Origin: Actinomadura parmotrematis
GTDB taxonomy: Bacteria > Actinomycetota > Actinomycetes > Streptosporangiales > Streptosporangiaceae
Reading direction: 5' to 3'
Assembly: GCF_019458805.1 (NCBI RefSeq)
Contig: NZ_JAIBOA010000030.1
Location: 1-64,000, forward strand
DNA: 64,000 nt
How positions within the stretch are numbered: position 1 is the stretch's first letter; the number at the start of each line of letters is the position of its first letter. Made by a program: the position numbers and the translations under genes. Positions 1-7,817 of this stretch are shown piece after piece. Under the pieces are notes generated by a model. The model saw only the letters and a program-made list of their open reading frames with translations, ran no database searches and was not told the DNA's origin.

Positions 1-20
1 TGCCCCCCGCCCTGCCTCCC

Positions 21-1046
21 GTGTCGCCGCCCGCGCTGCCGCCGGCCGGCCCGCCGGCCGCCCCGGACCGCGGCGACGCCGCCCCGCGCGGCCGCCGCCT
101 CGCCGCCTGGACGATCGACGCCGCGCTCCTCGCCGCCGTCGCCGTCCTGCTCGCCGCGATGACCTGGGGGCGCATGCACGGCCAGTTCGTCGAGGACGTG
201 CCGTGGCGCGTCGGTGAGGCGGTGCTCGGCCTCGCCACCTCCGCCGGCGACGTCGGCGGCGCGGCCGGGAAGATCGGCGGCGACCTGTGGGGCACCGTCG
301 TCGCCGACATCGAGCAGGCCCTGCTGCTGCTGGTGCTGGTCGAGCTGGCCTACCACTTCGCCGCGACGGCCTGGAAGGGCCGCACCGTCGGCAAGGCCGT
401 CATGGACATCCGCGTCCACCGCCCCGCGGCGGCCGGCGAGAGCGGCGGGAGCAGCGTCGGCAAGGGCCGCGCCGCCCGCCGCGCCCTGGTCAGCACCGCC
501 GCCGGGACGGGCGTCTACGCGCTCGCCTGGGTGCTGCTGCTCAACGGCTGGTTCCTGCTGTCGGTGCTGCTGTGGCTGGCCGCCGTCGCGCTGTTCACGG
601 CGAACGCCCTGCCGACGCTCGCCGGGGCGCGCCGCCGCAGCGTCGCCGATCTGCTCGCCGGCACCACCGTCGTCCGTGCCCGCACCTACCAGCGCGCCAC
701 CGAGACCGCCCGCCGCGTGGCGCGCGACAACGCCGCCCGCCTCGCCCAGAACGAGCGCGCCCAGCAGGCCGCGGTGCACGCCCAGCAGGCCGCCGCGCAC
801 GGCCGGAGGGCGGCCCGGCAGGCCGGCGCGTCGGGCCGGCGCCTCGGCGGCCGCATCAAGCGCCGCGCCCTGCCGGCGGCGCAGCCGGACCTGCCGCAGC
901 TCCCGCCCGCCCAGCAGCCCCTCGCCCAGCTTCCCCCGGCGCAGTACCAGCCGCCGCCGCAGTACCAGCCGCCGCCGCAGATCCACGTGCGGCCGCCGCA
1001 GCAGATCCCGCCGCCGTGGCAGCAGGGCGGCCCGCCCCCGCGCTAG
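21..1046 (+). CDS. RDD family membrane protein (5' end may lie outside the window)
   Basis: Inner-membrane protein of the RDD family, 341 residues from the first visible GTG. The frame is open to the left edge of the window, so the true start may be upstream. The RDD signature is present: an Arg-rich stretch running into a hydrophobic helix with Ile-Asp (RRLAAWTIDAALL, about residues 25-38), then hydrophobic segments near 90-112 and 158-195, and the conserved G-K element TVGKAVMDIRV near 121. After residue 215 it becomes an Arg/Ala/Gln helix and then a Pro/Gln tail with the repeat QYQPPP. RDD proteins are of mixed function (some proposed as ion exchangers); no specific role is inferred. Its stop shares CTAG with the stop of the convergent kinase gene. 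Confidence 0.8.
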   Translation: MSPPALPPAGPPAAPDRGDAAPRGRRLAAWTIDAALLAAVAVLLAAMTWGRMHGQFVEDVPWRVGEAVLGLATSAGDVGGAAGKIGGDLWGTVVADIEQALLLLVLVELAYHFAATAWKGRTVGKAVMDIRVHRPAAAGESGGSSVGKGRAARRALVSTAAGTGVYALAWVLLLNGWFLLSVLLWLAAVALFTANALPTLAGARRRSVADLLAGTTVVRARTYQRATETARRVARDNAARLAQNERAQQAAVHAQQAAAHGRRAARQAGASGRRLGGRIKRRALPAAQPDLPQLPPAQQPLAQLPPAQYQPPPQYQPPPQIHVRPPQQIPPPWQQGGPPPR

Positions 1047-1627
1047 CCGCCCGGCAGCGCGGCGACCTGCTCGGCCAGGCCGGCCGGCGCGTCCAGCCGG
1101 TTGTCGATCGCCAGATGGGGGACCGGCGGCGGCTCGTCCGGCCGCATCCGCTCGACGAAGCCGGCGAACGCGGCGAGCTTGCCCGCGTCCCGCGCGAGCC
1201 CGCGCGACGTCAGCCGGGCCCGCAGCGTCGCCGCGTCCGTGCGGATCCACACCAGCCGCACCGGCCCGCCGCCGAGCTCGCGCACCCACCGCGCCCACCG
1301 CTCCGGCGAGCGGATCTGCCCGGTGAACGGGCCGCTCAGCAGGACCGGGCAGCCCGCCGCGCGCACCTGGCGCGCCGTCGCGGTCAGCCCGGCGTACTCG
1401 TGCGCCTTGACGTGCTCGTCGTACCAGGGGCCCTCGCGCTCGCCCGGGTCGCGGCCCGCGGCCGCCAGCGTCGCGGCGACGAACGGGCCGTACAGGGTGT
1501 CCTTGTCCAGCAGAGCCGGGACGGGGCACAGGCGCGCCAGCAGCAGGCCGCAGACCGTGGACTTGCCCGCGCCCGGCGGCCCGGCCACCACCCAGGCCGT
1601 GCCCTGCGCGTCCCCGGCGGCGCTCAC
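1043..1627 (-). CDS. P-loop kinase / AAA ATP-binding protein
   Basis: Cytosolic P-loop protein of 194 residues. Walker A is GPPGAGKST near residue 17, followed by a DKDTLYGPF element as in small-molecule kinases of the AAA_33/zeta-like group, and a later Arg-rich lid region (TLRARLTSRGL). The substrate is not evident. The GTG start at 1627 overlaps the stop of the upstream enolase-like gene by 4 bases (GTGA), so the two are translationally coupled and very likely one transcript. A longer open frame continues upstream through the neighbour in another frame, but only the part after 1627 is protein-like. Family assignment good, function unknown. Confidence 0.8.
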   Translation of the reverse strand: MSAAGDAQGTAWVVAGPPGAGKSTVCGLLLARLCPVPALLDKDTLYGPFVAATLAAAGRDPGEREGPWYDEHVKAHEYAGLTATARQVRAAGCPVLLSGPFTGQIRSPERWARWVRELGGGPVRLVWIRTDAATLRARLTSRGLARDAGKLAAFAGFVERMRPDEPPPVPHLAIDNRLDAPAGLAEQVAALPGG

Positions 1628-2679
1628 GCGCCGATCCGCAGGCGCCGCGTCGCGAGGCGCTCGATGCGCTCCTCGTCCACCTCGTGCCCGAGGCCGGGCT
1701 GGGTGAGCGGCACCCCGACCACCCCGCCCGACGAGCGGACCGGCGGCGACACGAACACCGGGCCGCCCGCCGGGTCGGTCACCTCGCTCGGCAGCGTCAT
1801 GCCCGGCAGCGCCGCCAGCGCGACCGCCGCCGCCTGCCCGACGCCGAAGGCGCCCTCGCCGGTGCACCACACGTCCCAGCCCGCCGCGTAGGCGCGGTCG
1901 TGCGCGCTGCGCGCGGCCGTCAGGCCGCCGAGCGGCCCCGCCCGCAGGTCCAGGGCGCGGCCCGCGCCGAGCTCGATCGCCGCGTCCAGGGTCTCCAGGT
2001 CGGTGACGGCCGGGGCGACCGCGGCCCGCACCCGCTGCTGGAGCAGCGCGTGCGCGGCGAGATCGCCGATCGCGAAGGGACGCTGCAGCGCCACCGCCCC
2101 GTAGCCGTCCAGCCCCTCCAGCGCCGCCAGGTGCGCGGGGGAGGAGGTGTAGGAGTGCCCGGCGTCGGCGACGAGCGCGAGCGCCGGATACGCCTCCCGG
2201 ATCGCCCGCACCGGCTCGATGTCCCAGCCCGGCCGCACGTCCAGCGTCACCCGCGTGTGCCCGGCGCCGACGGCCCGGTTGACCCGCCCCACCACCGTGT
2301 CCAGCAGCGGCTCCGGCGAGATCCGCGCGCCCGTCACGATCGAGGTGCGGGTGCCGCCGAGGGCGTGCGCGAGCGGCAGCCCGCGCCCCCGGCACCACAG
2401 GTCCCAGCAGGCGGTGTCGATCGCCGCCGCCGCGGCGGGCCCGCCGAGCTCGGCCGCCGCCGACACGTCCTCGGGGCGGTCCCAGGCGAGCCCGAGGAGC
2501 GCCGGCCCGAGCCGCTCGGCGACGTCGGCCCACACCGCGTCCGCGGCGCGCCCCGGCACCGGTGCCTCCCCCCAGCCGACCGCGCCGTCGGCGCCGGTCA
2601 GCCGGACGAGGACGCTCTCCGGCCGCCGCCCGCGCGGCATCGCCACGCGGAAGGCGTCACAGCCGTCGATCTCCGGCAC
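1624..2679 (-). CDS. Enolase-superfamily protein resembling o-succinylbenzoate synthase, catalytic residues lost
   Basis: 351 residues. The order of blocks and the spacing match the OSBS/N-succinylamino-acid racemase group: capping domain, a strand ending PGWDIEPVRAIRE (about 150-162), GGLTAAR near 251, VALAALPGMTLP, and a C-terminal PGLG. The catalytic positions of the barrel are however replaced. The KxK on strand 2 reads T145-L-D147, the Glu metal ligand (IEQP in active enzymes) is Q199, the Asp metal ligand is A224, and the strand-6 Lys is R246. Only D172 of the metal set remains. As read it should not bind Mg2+ or catalyse OSBS or racemase chemistry. It is translationally coupled to the P-loop kinase downstream. 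It may be a repurposed binding protein; the family assignment is from remembered family sequences. Confidence 0.75.
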   Translation of the reverse strand: MPEIDGCDAFRVAMPRGRRPESVLVRLTGADGAVGWGEAPVPGRAADAVWADVAERLGPALLGLAWDRPEDVSAAAELGGPAAAAAIDTACWDLWCRGRGLPLAHALGGTRTSIVTGARISPEPLLDTVVGRVNRAVGAGHTRVTLDVRPGWDIEPVRAIREAYPALALVADAGHSYTSSPAHLAALEGLDGYGAVALQRPFAIGDLAAHALLQQRVRAAVAPAVTDLETLDAAIELGAGRALDLRAGPLGGLTAARSAHDRAYAAGWDVWCTGEGAFGVGQAAAVALAALPGMTLPSEVTDPAGGPVFVSPPVRSSGGVVGVPLTQPGLGHEVDEERIERLATRRLRIGA

Positions 2680-2809
2680 CAGCAGCCGCCCTCTCCGTCG
2701 GTGGACCGTTCCCGTGCCCGTCCATCATCCACCCTGCGCGCGGCCCCGGCCGCCGCGGCCGCCGACGCCGGGCGCGGCACGTCCCGGCGTCGGCGGCGTC
2801 AAGACGGCG

Positions 2810-4363
2810 TCAGGACGGGCAGGACGCCCCGAGGTCGAGCGGCTTGGTGCCGGCGTTCGCGGGCTTGCCGCCGCCGGCGCCGCCGGTGATGTCGCTCTTC
2901 TGCGGCGACGGCGACGCCGACGGCTCGCCGGACGCGGACGGCCCGCCGGAGGCCGTCGCCGAGGAGACCGGCCCCGGCGACGCCGACGCGAGCGCCGCGC
3001 CCGGCGTCGGCCCCGCCGCGGGCGCGAGCGCCTTGGCGGTCAGCCGCCGGATCAGCGGGTAGTCGGGGTCGCCGGTGTAGATGAGCGGCGGCACGAACGG
3101 CAGGCTGCTGATCTTGGCGCCGTCCTTCACCTTGCCCGACAGCGTGATCAGCGCCGGCAGCAGCTCCTGCGGGATGTCGGTGGAGATCGCCCGCTTGGTC
3201 GCCGCGGCCAGCTTGTCGAACTTGCGGAGCACCGTCTCGGGGTCGGCCTGCTGCGCGATCGCCCGCATCAGGCACTTCTGCCGCCCCATCCGGGTGTAGT
3301 CGTCGCTGTCGGTGCGCGACCGCCCGTACCAGAGCGCCTCCTTGCCGCCGAGCACCCGGTAGCCGGGCTGCAGCACCCCGCCCTGCAGGCCGTAGGGGAT
3401 GGGCTGGGTGATCCGGATCTTCACGCCGCCCATCGCGTCCACGATGTCGGCGAACCCGAACATGTCCACCAGGATGTAGTAGTCCACCGGCTGCCCGAGG
3501 ACGCCGGCGACCGTCCGCTTCAAGATGTCGGGGCCGCGGTGCTTCTTGGCCACCCCCGGGTCGATCTCGGGGTGGTCCTCGGCGTACTGGAAGATCTCGT
3601 TCAGCAGGCCCGGCGTCCCGGGGCCCTCGCCGGTGAACCCGTCGGGGAACCGGTCGCGGGCCGGGCCGGGCGGCAGCGGCACGTTCTCCAGGTTGCGCGG
3701 CAGGCTGACCAGGACGGTGTCGCCGGTGGCGGTGTCCACGCTCGCCAGCGTCACGCTGTCGGTGCGCACGCCCTCCCGGTTGGCCGCCGCGTCCCCGCCG
3801 AGCAGCAGGACGTTGACGCGCGCGCGGCCGGCCCAGGGGTCGTCGCCGCTGATGTGCCGCGAGCCCTTGCCGCCGGCGTGGAAGATGCTGGTGAGCGCGT
3901 CGCGGTACAGGTAGGTGTTGCGCGAGGCCCACGCCGTCGGCGCCGCCACGGCCGCGCAGAGCACCGCCACCGCGGTGATCCCCGCCAGCTGCGCCTGCGG
4001 CCGCATCCCGTCGGGGCGCACCACCTGGTAGGACCGCACCACGACCGCGATCCAGACGAGCCCGACCGCCGCGATGCCGATCGCGATGCCCGACAGCCAG
4101 TCCGGCCGGACCGCCAGGTTCACCAGATGGTCCTGGAAGAGCGTGGCGACCACGGCGAGGGCGGCGACGAGCGCCGCGTAGGCCGCCATCAGCAGCCCGC
4201 CGGCCCAGCGGCGGCCCGCCGCCAGATGCGCCACGCCCCACACCGCCGCCGAGGCGAGCGTCAGCGCGAGCGCGCGCGGCAGGCCGTGCCGGGCCCCTGC
4301 GCCGGGCGGGGCCTCGCCGGCCTCGCCGTCCGGGGCGGGCCTGCTGGCCGTGCTGTTCGCCAT
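2810..4363 (-). CDS. LytR-CpsA-Psr (LCP) family protein
   Basis: 517-residue membrane protein. About five hydrophobic helices occupy residues 28-170, followed by an extracellular LCP domain (about 175-430) with the typical RVNVLLLGGDAAANREGVRTD, a VLVSLPRN strand and a block ending DYYILVDMFGFADIVDAMGG. LCP enzymes transfer glycopolymers from a polyprenyl carrier to peptidoglycan. In the usual SxPRD motif the Asp is Asn here (SLPRN), which might alter activity. The multi-helix N-terminus is longer than the single helix of simple LCP proteins. The C-terminus is a low-complexity Ala/Ser/Pro tail. ATG at 4363 follows a weak CGGAG. Confidence 0.85.
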   Translation of the reverse strand: MANSTASRPAPDGEAGEAPPGAGARHGLPRALALTLASAAVWGVAHLAAGRRWAGGLLMAAYAALVAALAVVATLFQDHLVNLAVRPDWLSGIAIGIAAVGLVWIAVVVRSYQVVRPDGMRPQAQLAGITAVAVLCAAVAAPTAWASRNTYLYRDALTSIFHAGGKGSRHISGDDPWAGRARVNVLLLGGDAAANREGVRTDSVTLASVDTATGDTVLVSLPRNLENVPLPPGPARDRFPDGFTGEGPGTPGLLNEIFQYAEDHPEIDPGVAKKHRGPDILKRTVAGVLGQPVDYYILVDMFGFADIVDAMGGVKIRITQPIPYGLQGGVLQPGYRVLGGKEALWYGRSRTDSDDYTRMGRQKCLMRAIAQQADPETVLRKFDKLAAATKRAISTDIPQELLPALITLSGKVKDGAKISSLPFVPPLIYTGDPDYPLIRRLTAKALAPAAGPTPGAALASASPGPVSSATASGGPSASGEPSASPSPQKSDITGGAGGGKPANAGTKPLDLGASCPS

Positions 4364-4643
4364 TGACGCTCCGATCCCCCAAGCACGGTTCTTTCAGGCC
4401 CTGACCTACATTGTGGACGCGCAAGACCGGGGGCGGGTTGCGGTGGTGATCGACCGAATGCGGGCTGTGGTTCTGATCAGTGCAGCGGATGTTTCGAGGT
4501 GGTGCGGTCCATCGGTACCCTTCTGGTCCCGATCGACACCGGAGTGCGGTGGTCCGTCCCCCGGTGAACCTCCGCATTCTTCACCTTCCCCGAGGCGTTG
4601 ATCAAGTGCGGCGCCCGGCCTGCCCGAGGGCGGGGATTGACCG
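4364..4643. other. Intergenic region, LCP promoter side
   Basis: This stretch runs between the LCP start (4363, minus strand) and the GuaB1 terminator. It is less GC-rich than its surroundings and must carry the LCP promoter. I see no convincing -10/-35 pair. The short open frames here on the plus strand have no ribosome site and no recognisable product. Confidence 0.5.
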
Positions 4644-4751
4644 AAAAAAGAACCGGCGGCGTCCGCGCGGGGGCGGACCTTGCCGCGAGCGGGCGGCCGC
4701 TGGGGGAACGGCCGCCGGGGCCCGGCGCCACGGGGCGGCGCCGGGGCCCGG
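4644..4751 (-). terminator. Transcription terminator after guaB1: three stacked dyads and a T-run
   Basis: Reading the minus strand after the stop at 4757, there are three consecutive stem-loops: 4715-4751 (near-perfect 15-bp stem), 4693-4715 (GCGGCCG / CGGCCGC), and 4661-4678 (GTCCGC / GCGGAC). A short spacer and a run of six T (positions 4649-4644 on the plus strand are A) follow. The last hairpin plus T-run has intrinsic terminator form, which is rare in DNA this GC-rich. Confidence 0.65.
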
Positions 4752-4756
4752 ACGCC

Positions 4757-6193
4757 TCACCAGCTCGTCGCCAGCGGCATGCCCTCGGCGTAGCCCGCGG
4801 AGCCCTGGACGCCGATCACCGCGCGCTCGTGGAACTCCTCCAGGGTGCGCGCGCCCGCGTAGGTGAAGGAGCTGCGCACGCCCGCCACGATCGAGTCCAC
4901 CAGGTCCTCCACGCCCGGCCGCTGCGGGTCCAGGAACATGCGCGAGGTGGAGATGCCCTCCTCGAACAAGGCCTTGCGGGCGCGGTCGAAGGGGGACTCG
5001 TCGGCGGTGCGGTGGCGCACCGCGCGCGCCGACGCCATCCCGAAGCTCTCCTTGTACAGCCGCCCGTCGGCGGTGCGCATGAGGTCGCCGGGCGACTCGT
5101 AGGTGCCGGCGAACCAGGAGCCCACCATCACGTTGGCGGCGCCCGCGGCGAGCGCCAGCGCGACGTCGCGCGGGTGGCGGACGCCGCCGTCGGCCCACAC
5201 GTGCCGGCCGAGCCGGCGCGCCTCGGCGGCGCACTCCAGGACGGCGGAGAACTGCGGGCGGCCGACGCCGGTCATCATCCGCGTCGTGCACATCGCGCCC
5301 GGCCCGACGCCGACCTTGACGATGTCGGCGCCCGCCTCGATCAGGTCGCGGGTGCCCTCGGCGGTCACCACGTTGCCCGCCACGACCGGCACCTGCGGGT
5401 CCAGGCCGCGCACCGCGGCCAGCGCGGAGATCATCTTCTCCTGGTGGCCGTGCGCGGTGTCGACCACCAGCAGGTCGGCGCCCGCCTCCAGCAGCGCCTT
5501 GGCCTTGCCGGCGACGTCGCCGTTCACCCCGACCGCGGCCGCGACGCGCAGCCGGCCGGCGGCGTCCACGGCGGGGGAGTACAGGGTGGAGCGCAGCGCG
5601 CCGGTGCGGGTGAGGACGCCGACCAGGGCGCCGTCGCCGTCCACCACGGGCGCCAGCCGGTGGCCGCGCTCGTGCATGCGGGAGAACGCCTCGCGCGGGT
5701 CCAGCCCGGCGGGCAGCGTCACCAGGTCGCGGGACATGACATCGCGCAGCGCCGCGAAGCGGTCCACGTCCTGGCAGTCGGGCTCGGTCACCACGCCGAC
5801 CGGGCGGCCGTCCTCGACCACCACGACGGCGCCGTAGGCGCGCTTGGGCAGCAGCGCGACCGCCTCGCCCACGGTGGCGTCCGGGGTGAGCCGCACCGCG
5901 GTGTCCACCACCAGATCGCGGGTCTTCACCCAGGAGACGACGTCGGCGACGACGTCGGCCGGGATGTCCTGCGGCAGGACGGCGATGCCGCCGCGGCGGG
6001 CGACCGTCTCGGCCATCCGCCGGCCGGAGACCGCCGTCATGTTGGCCACGACGAGCGGGATCGTCGTCCCGCTGCCGTCGGCCGTGGACAGGTCGACCTC
6101 CAGCCGGGACCCCACCGCGGAGCGGCGGGGCACCATGAAGACGTCGTTGTAGGTGAGGTCGTGAGCGGCAGGCTCACCGTTCAACAGGCGCAC
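4757..6193 (-). CDS. guaB1: GuaB1-family IMPDH-related protein, probable GMP reductase
   Basis: 478-residue cytosolic TIM-barrel enzyme of the IMPDH/GMP reductase superfamily. The start was set at GTG 6193 because the family begins with the motif VRLLNGEPAHDLTYNDVFMV. Two CBS motifs are inserted around residues 95-215 (VGEAVALLPKRAYGAVVVVE and the following repeat). The catalytic loop GVGPGAMCTTRMMTGVGRPQ carries the active Cys. Established knowledge: the mycobacterial GuaB1 was shown to be a CBS-containing GMP reductase (GMP to IMP) rather than an IMP dehydrogenase, so purine salvage is the likely role. No clear ribosome site precedes the GTG. An upstream extension of 50 codons to 6343 is open but lacks family similarity. 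Confidence 0.88.
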   Translation of the reverse strand: MRLLNGEPAAHDLTYNDVFMVPRRSAVGSRLEVDLSTADGSGTTIPLVVANMTAVSGRRMAETVARRGGIAVLPQDIPADVVADVVSWVKTRDLVVDTAVRLTPDATVGEAVALLPKRAYGAVVVVEDGRPVGVVTEPDCQDVDRFAALRDVMSRDLVTLPAGLDPREAFSRMHERGHRLAPVVDGDGALVGVLTRTGALRSTLYSPAVDAAGRLRVAAAVGVNGDVAGKAKALLEAGADLLVVDTAHGHQEKMISALAAVRGLDPQVPVVAGNVVTAEGTRDLIEAGADIVKVGVGPGAMCTTRMMTGVGRPQFSAVLECAAEARRLGRHVWADGGVRHPRDVALALAAGAANVMVGSWFAGTYESPGDLMRTADGRLYKESFGMASARAVRHRTADESPFDRARKALFEEGISTSRMFLDPQRPGVEDLVDSIVAGVRSSFTYAGARTLEEFHERAVIGVQGSAGYAEGMPLATSW

Positions 6194-6862
6194 GGCTGTT
6201 CTACACACCAATCGCGGATCAAAGTGGCTGGGCCACCGTACATTGTGAGCCATACCCGCAGATGCTCGGACCAATGCCCCATCCGGTGCGGTAGTTCGCC
6301 GTCGGGTCGGGAGCGGACACGGAGCGGGCATGGGGCTGGACACGGGGGCGGTCGCGCACCGTCACCGGCCGCCACGGTACTGAGGATTGTGGAATCGCAA
6401 GCAACGTGAGGTTTAGCTCTCTGTAAAGTCACCTCTTGACGTTGTCGCGCGCCCGATGCACTTTTCTTACATGAGCCGCGGAGGCGGGGCCGTCCGCCGC
6501 CGCGGCGACACAGCAGAACACCGGGAGTAGCGCATGCAGGTCACGCACGCATTCCCGGCGTCCCCTGCCCGCGCGCCGGTCGCCCCGCCGGGCCGCCGCC
6601 GTGATCATCGACACCCCTACCGGTATCGCTCCGTGACAGTGCAGCGGGCCGCGCGCGGCCGCCGGCCGTCCGCGTTGCGCTCCCGGCCCGCGCGACCCCG
6701 CGGTGAATTCGTCGCCCGAACGTCCGCGCGCCGACGCTTCGTTCGCGCCGGGCCGGGCGGAACACGAGCAGGATCAATATTTGACGGGATACCGCCCGGA
6801 AATGGAATGATCTTGCAGTTGCCGACAAACCGATCGATCACTGCCTGTCGAGGAGGAGAGCC
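6194..6862. other. Long intergenic region between guaB1 and the Lrp gene
   Basis: About 670 bases, AT-richer than neighbours, between divergent genes. It must carry the guaB1 promoter (left) and the Lrp promoter (right). A TTGACG hexamer at 6436-6441 resembles a -35, but the element 17 bases on (CACTTT) is a poor -10. A short open frame from ATG 6534, preceded by CCGGGAG, runs into the Lrp gene and has no recognisable similarity or actinobacterial codon bias. No RNA gene is recognised. Confidence 0.4.
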
Positions 6863-7774
6863 GTGCTGGATGCGGTCGACGCCGTGCTAGTCCGCGAGCT
6901 CCAGCGGGACGGCAGGGCGACCTTCCAGGCGCTCGCCGACCGGGTCGGACTCTCCCGCACCGCCGTGCGGGCGCGGGTGCAGAACCTGCTGGAGACGCAG
7001 GTGGTGCGGGTGGTGGGCATCGTGCACGCCGCCGTCGTCGGCGCCGAGGCCATCGGGCACGTGTCGGTCACCGTGGACGGCTCGGCGCGCGAGGCCGCCG
7101 CCGCCGTCGCCGAGCGGCCCGCCGTCAGCTTCACCGCGCTCACCGCAGGCCGCTGCGACCTGGTCGCGCAGGTGCGCACCCGCGACGACGCCGCGCTCGC
7201 CGCCGAGGTCGACCACATCCGGTCGGTGCCCGGCGTCCGCTCCGCCGAGGTGTTCCGCTCGGTCGCCACCGTCCGCGACACCCACGCCGTCGTCCGCGAC
7301 CTCGGCGAGATCACCCTCGACGACATCGACTGGCGGCTCCTGCAGGAGCTCCAGCGCGACGGCCGCGCCCCCTACACCCGCCTCGCCGGCATCATCGGCC
7401 TGTCGCAGGCCGCCACCCGCGCCCGCGTGGTGCGGCTCATGCGCACCGGCGTCATCCAGGTCACCGGCCTCGCCGACCCGCTCGCGCTCGGCGCCGCCGA
7501 GCTCGGCGGCTTCGGGCTCGTGGTGACCGGCGGGCTGCGCCGCGTCGCCGAGGCCGTCGCCCGGCAGGAGGGCGTGCGCTACCTGGCCACCGGCTTCGGC
7601 CGCTACGACATCGTCGGGCAGGCCGAGGCCGCCTCGCGCGCCGAGCTGGTCGCGGTGCTCGACGCCGTCCGCGCGGTGCCGGGCGCCACCGTCAGCGAGT
7701 CCTGGCACCACCTGGACGTGGTGAAGGAGTCCTACGCCGTCGAGCTGCCCGACAAGCCCCTCAACGGCATCTGA
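6863..7774 (+). CDS. Lrp/AsnC-type transcriptional regulator with two HTH domains
   Basis: 303 residues, about twice the usual Lrp/AsnC length. Two tandem copies of an AsnC-type unit are visible: HTH 1 near residues 5-50 (LADRVGLSRTAVRARVQNLL) with a partial RAM-like sensor up to about 145, then HTH 2 near 155-200 (LAGIIGLSQAATRARVVRLM) and a second RAM domain with the GRYDIVGQ strand. Such fusions are common in actinobacteria and usually regulate amino acid or transport genes. GTG at 6863 has an excellent AGGAGGAG eight bases upstream. It converges on the antiporter gene. The effector is unknown. Confidence 0.88.
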   Translation: MLDAVDAVLVRELQRDGRATFQALADRVGLSRTAVRARVQNLLETQVVRVVGIVHAAVVGAEAIGHVSVTVDGSAREAAAAVAERPAVSFTALTAGRCDLVAQVRTRDDAALAAEVDHIRSVPGVRSAEVFRSVATVRDTHAVVRDLGEITLDDIDWRLLQELQRDGRAPYTRLAGIIGLSQAATRARVVRLMRTGVIQVTGLADPLALGAAELGGFGLVVTGGLRRVAEAVARQEGVRYLATGFGRYDIVGQAEAASRAELVAVLDAVRAVPGATVSESWHHLDVVKESYAVELPDKPLNGI

Positions 7775-7817
7775 GCGGCCGGGGGCGGCGGCCGGGCGCC
7801 GCGCGGGGCCACGGGGG

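Noticed and set aside
6534..6890. 118-codon frame before the Lrp gene
   Set aside because: It overlaps the Lrp start in another frame, and the translation is Arg/Pro-rich with no similarity; kept only as part of the intergenic note.
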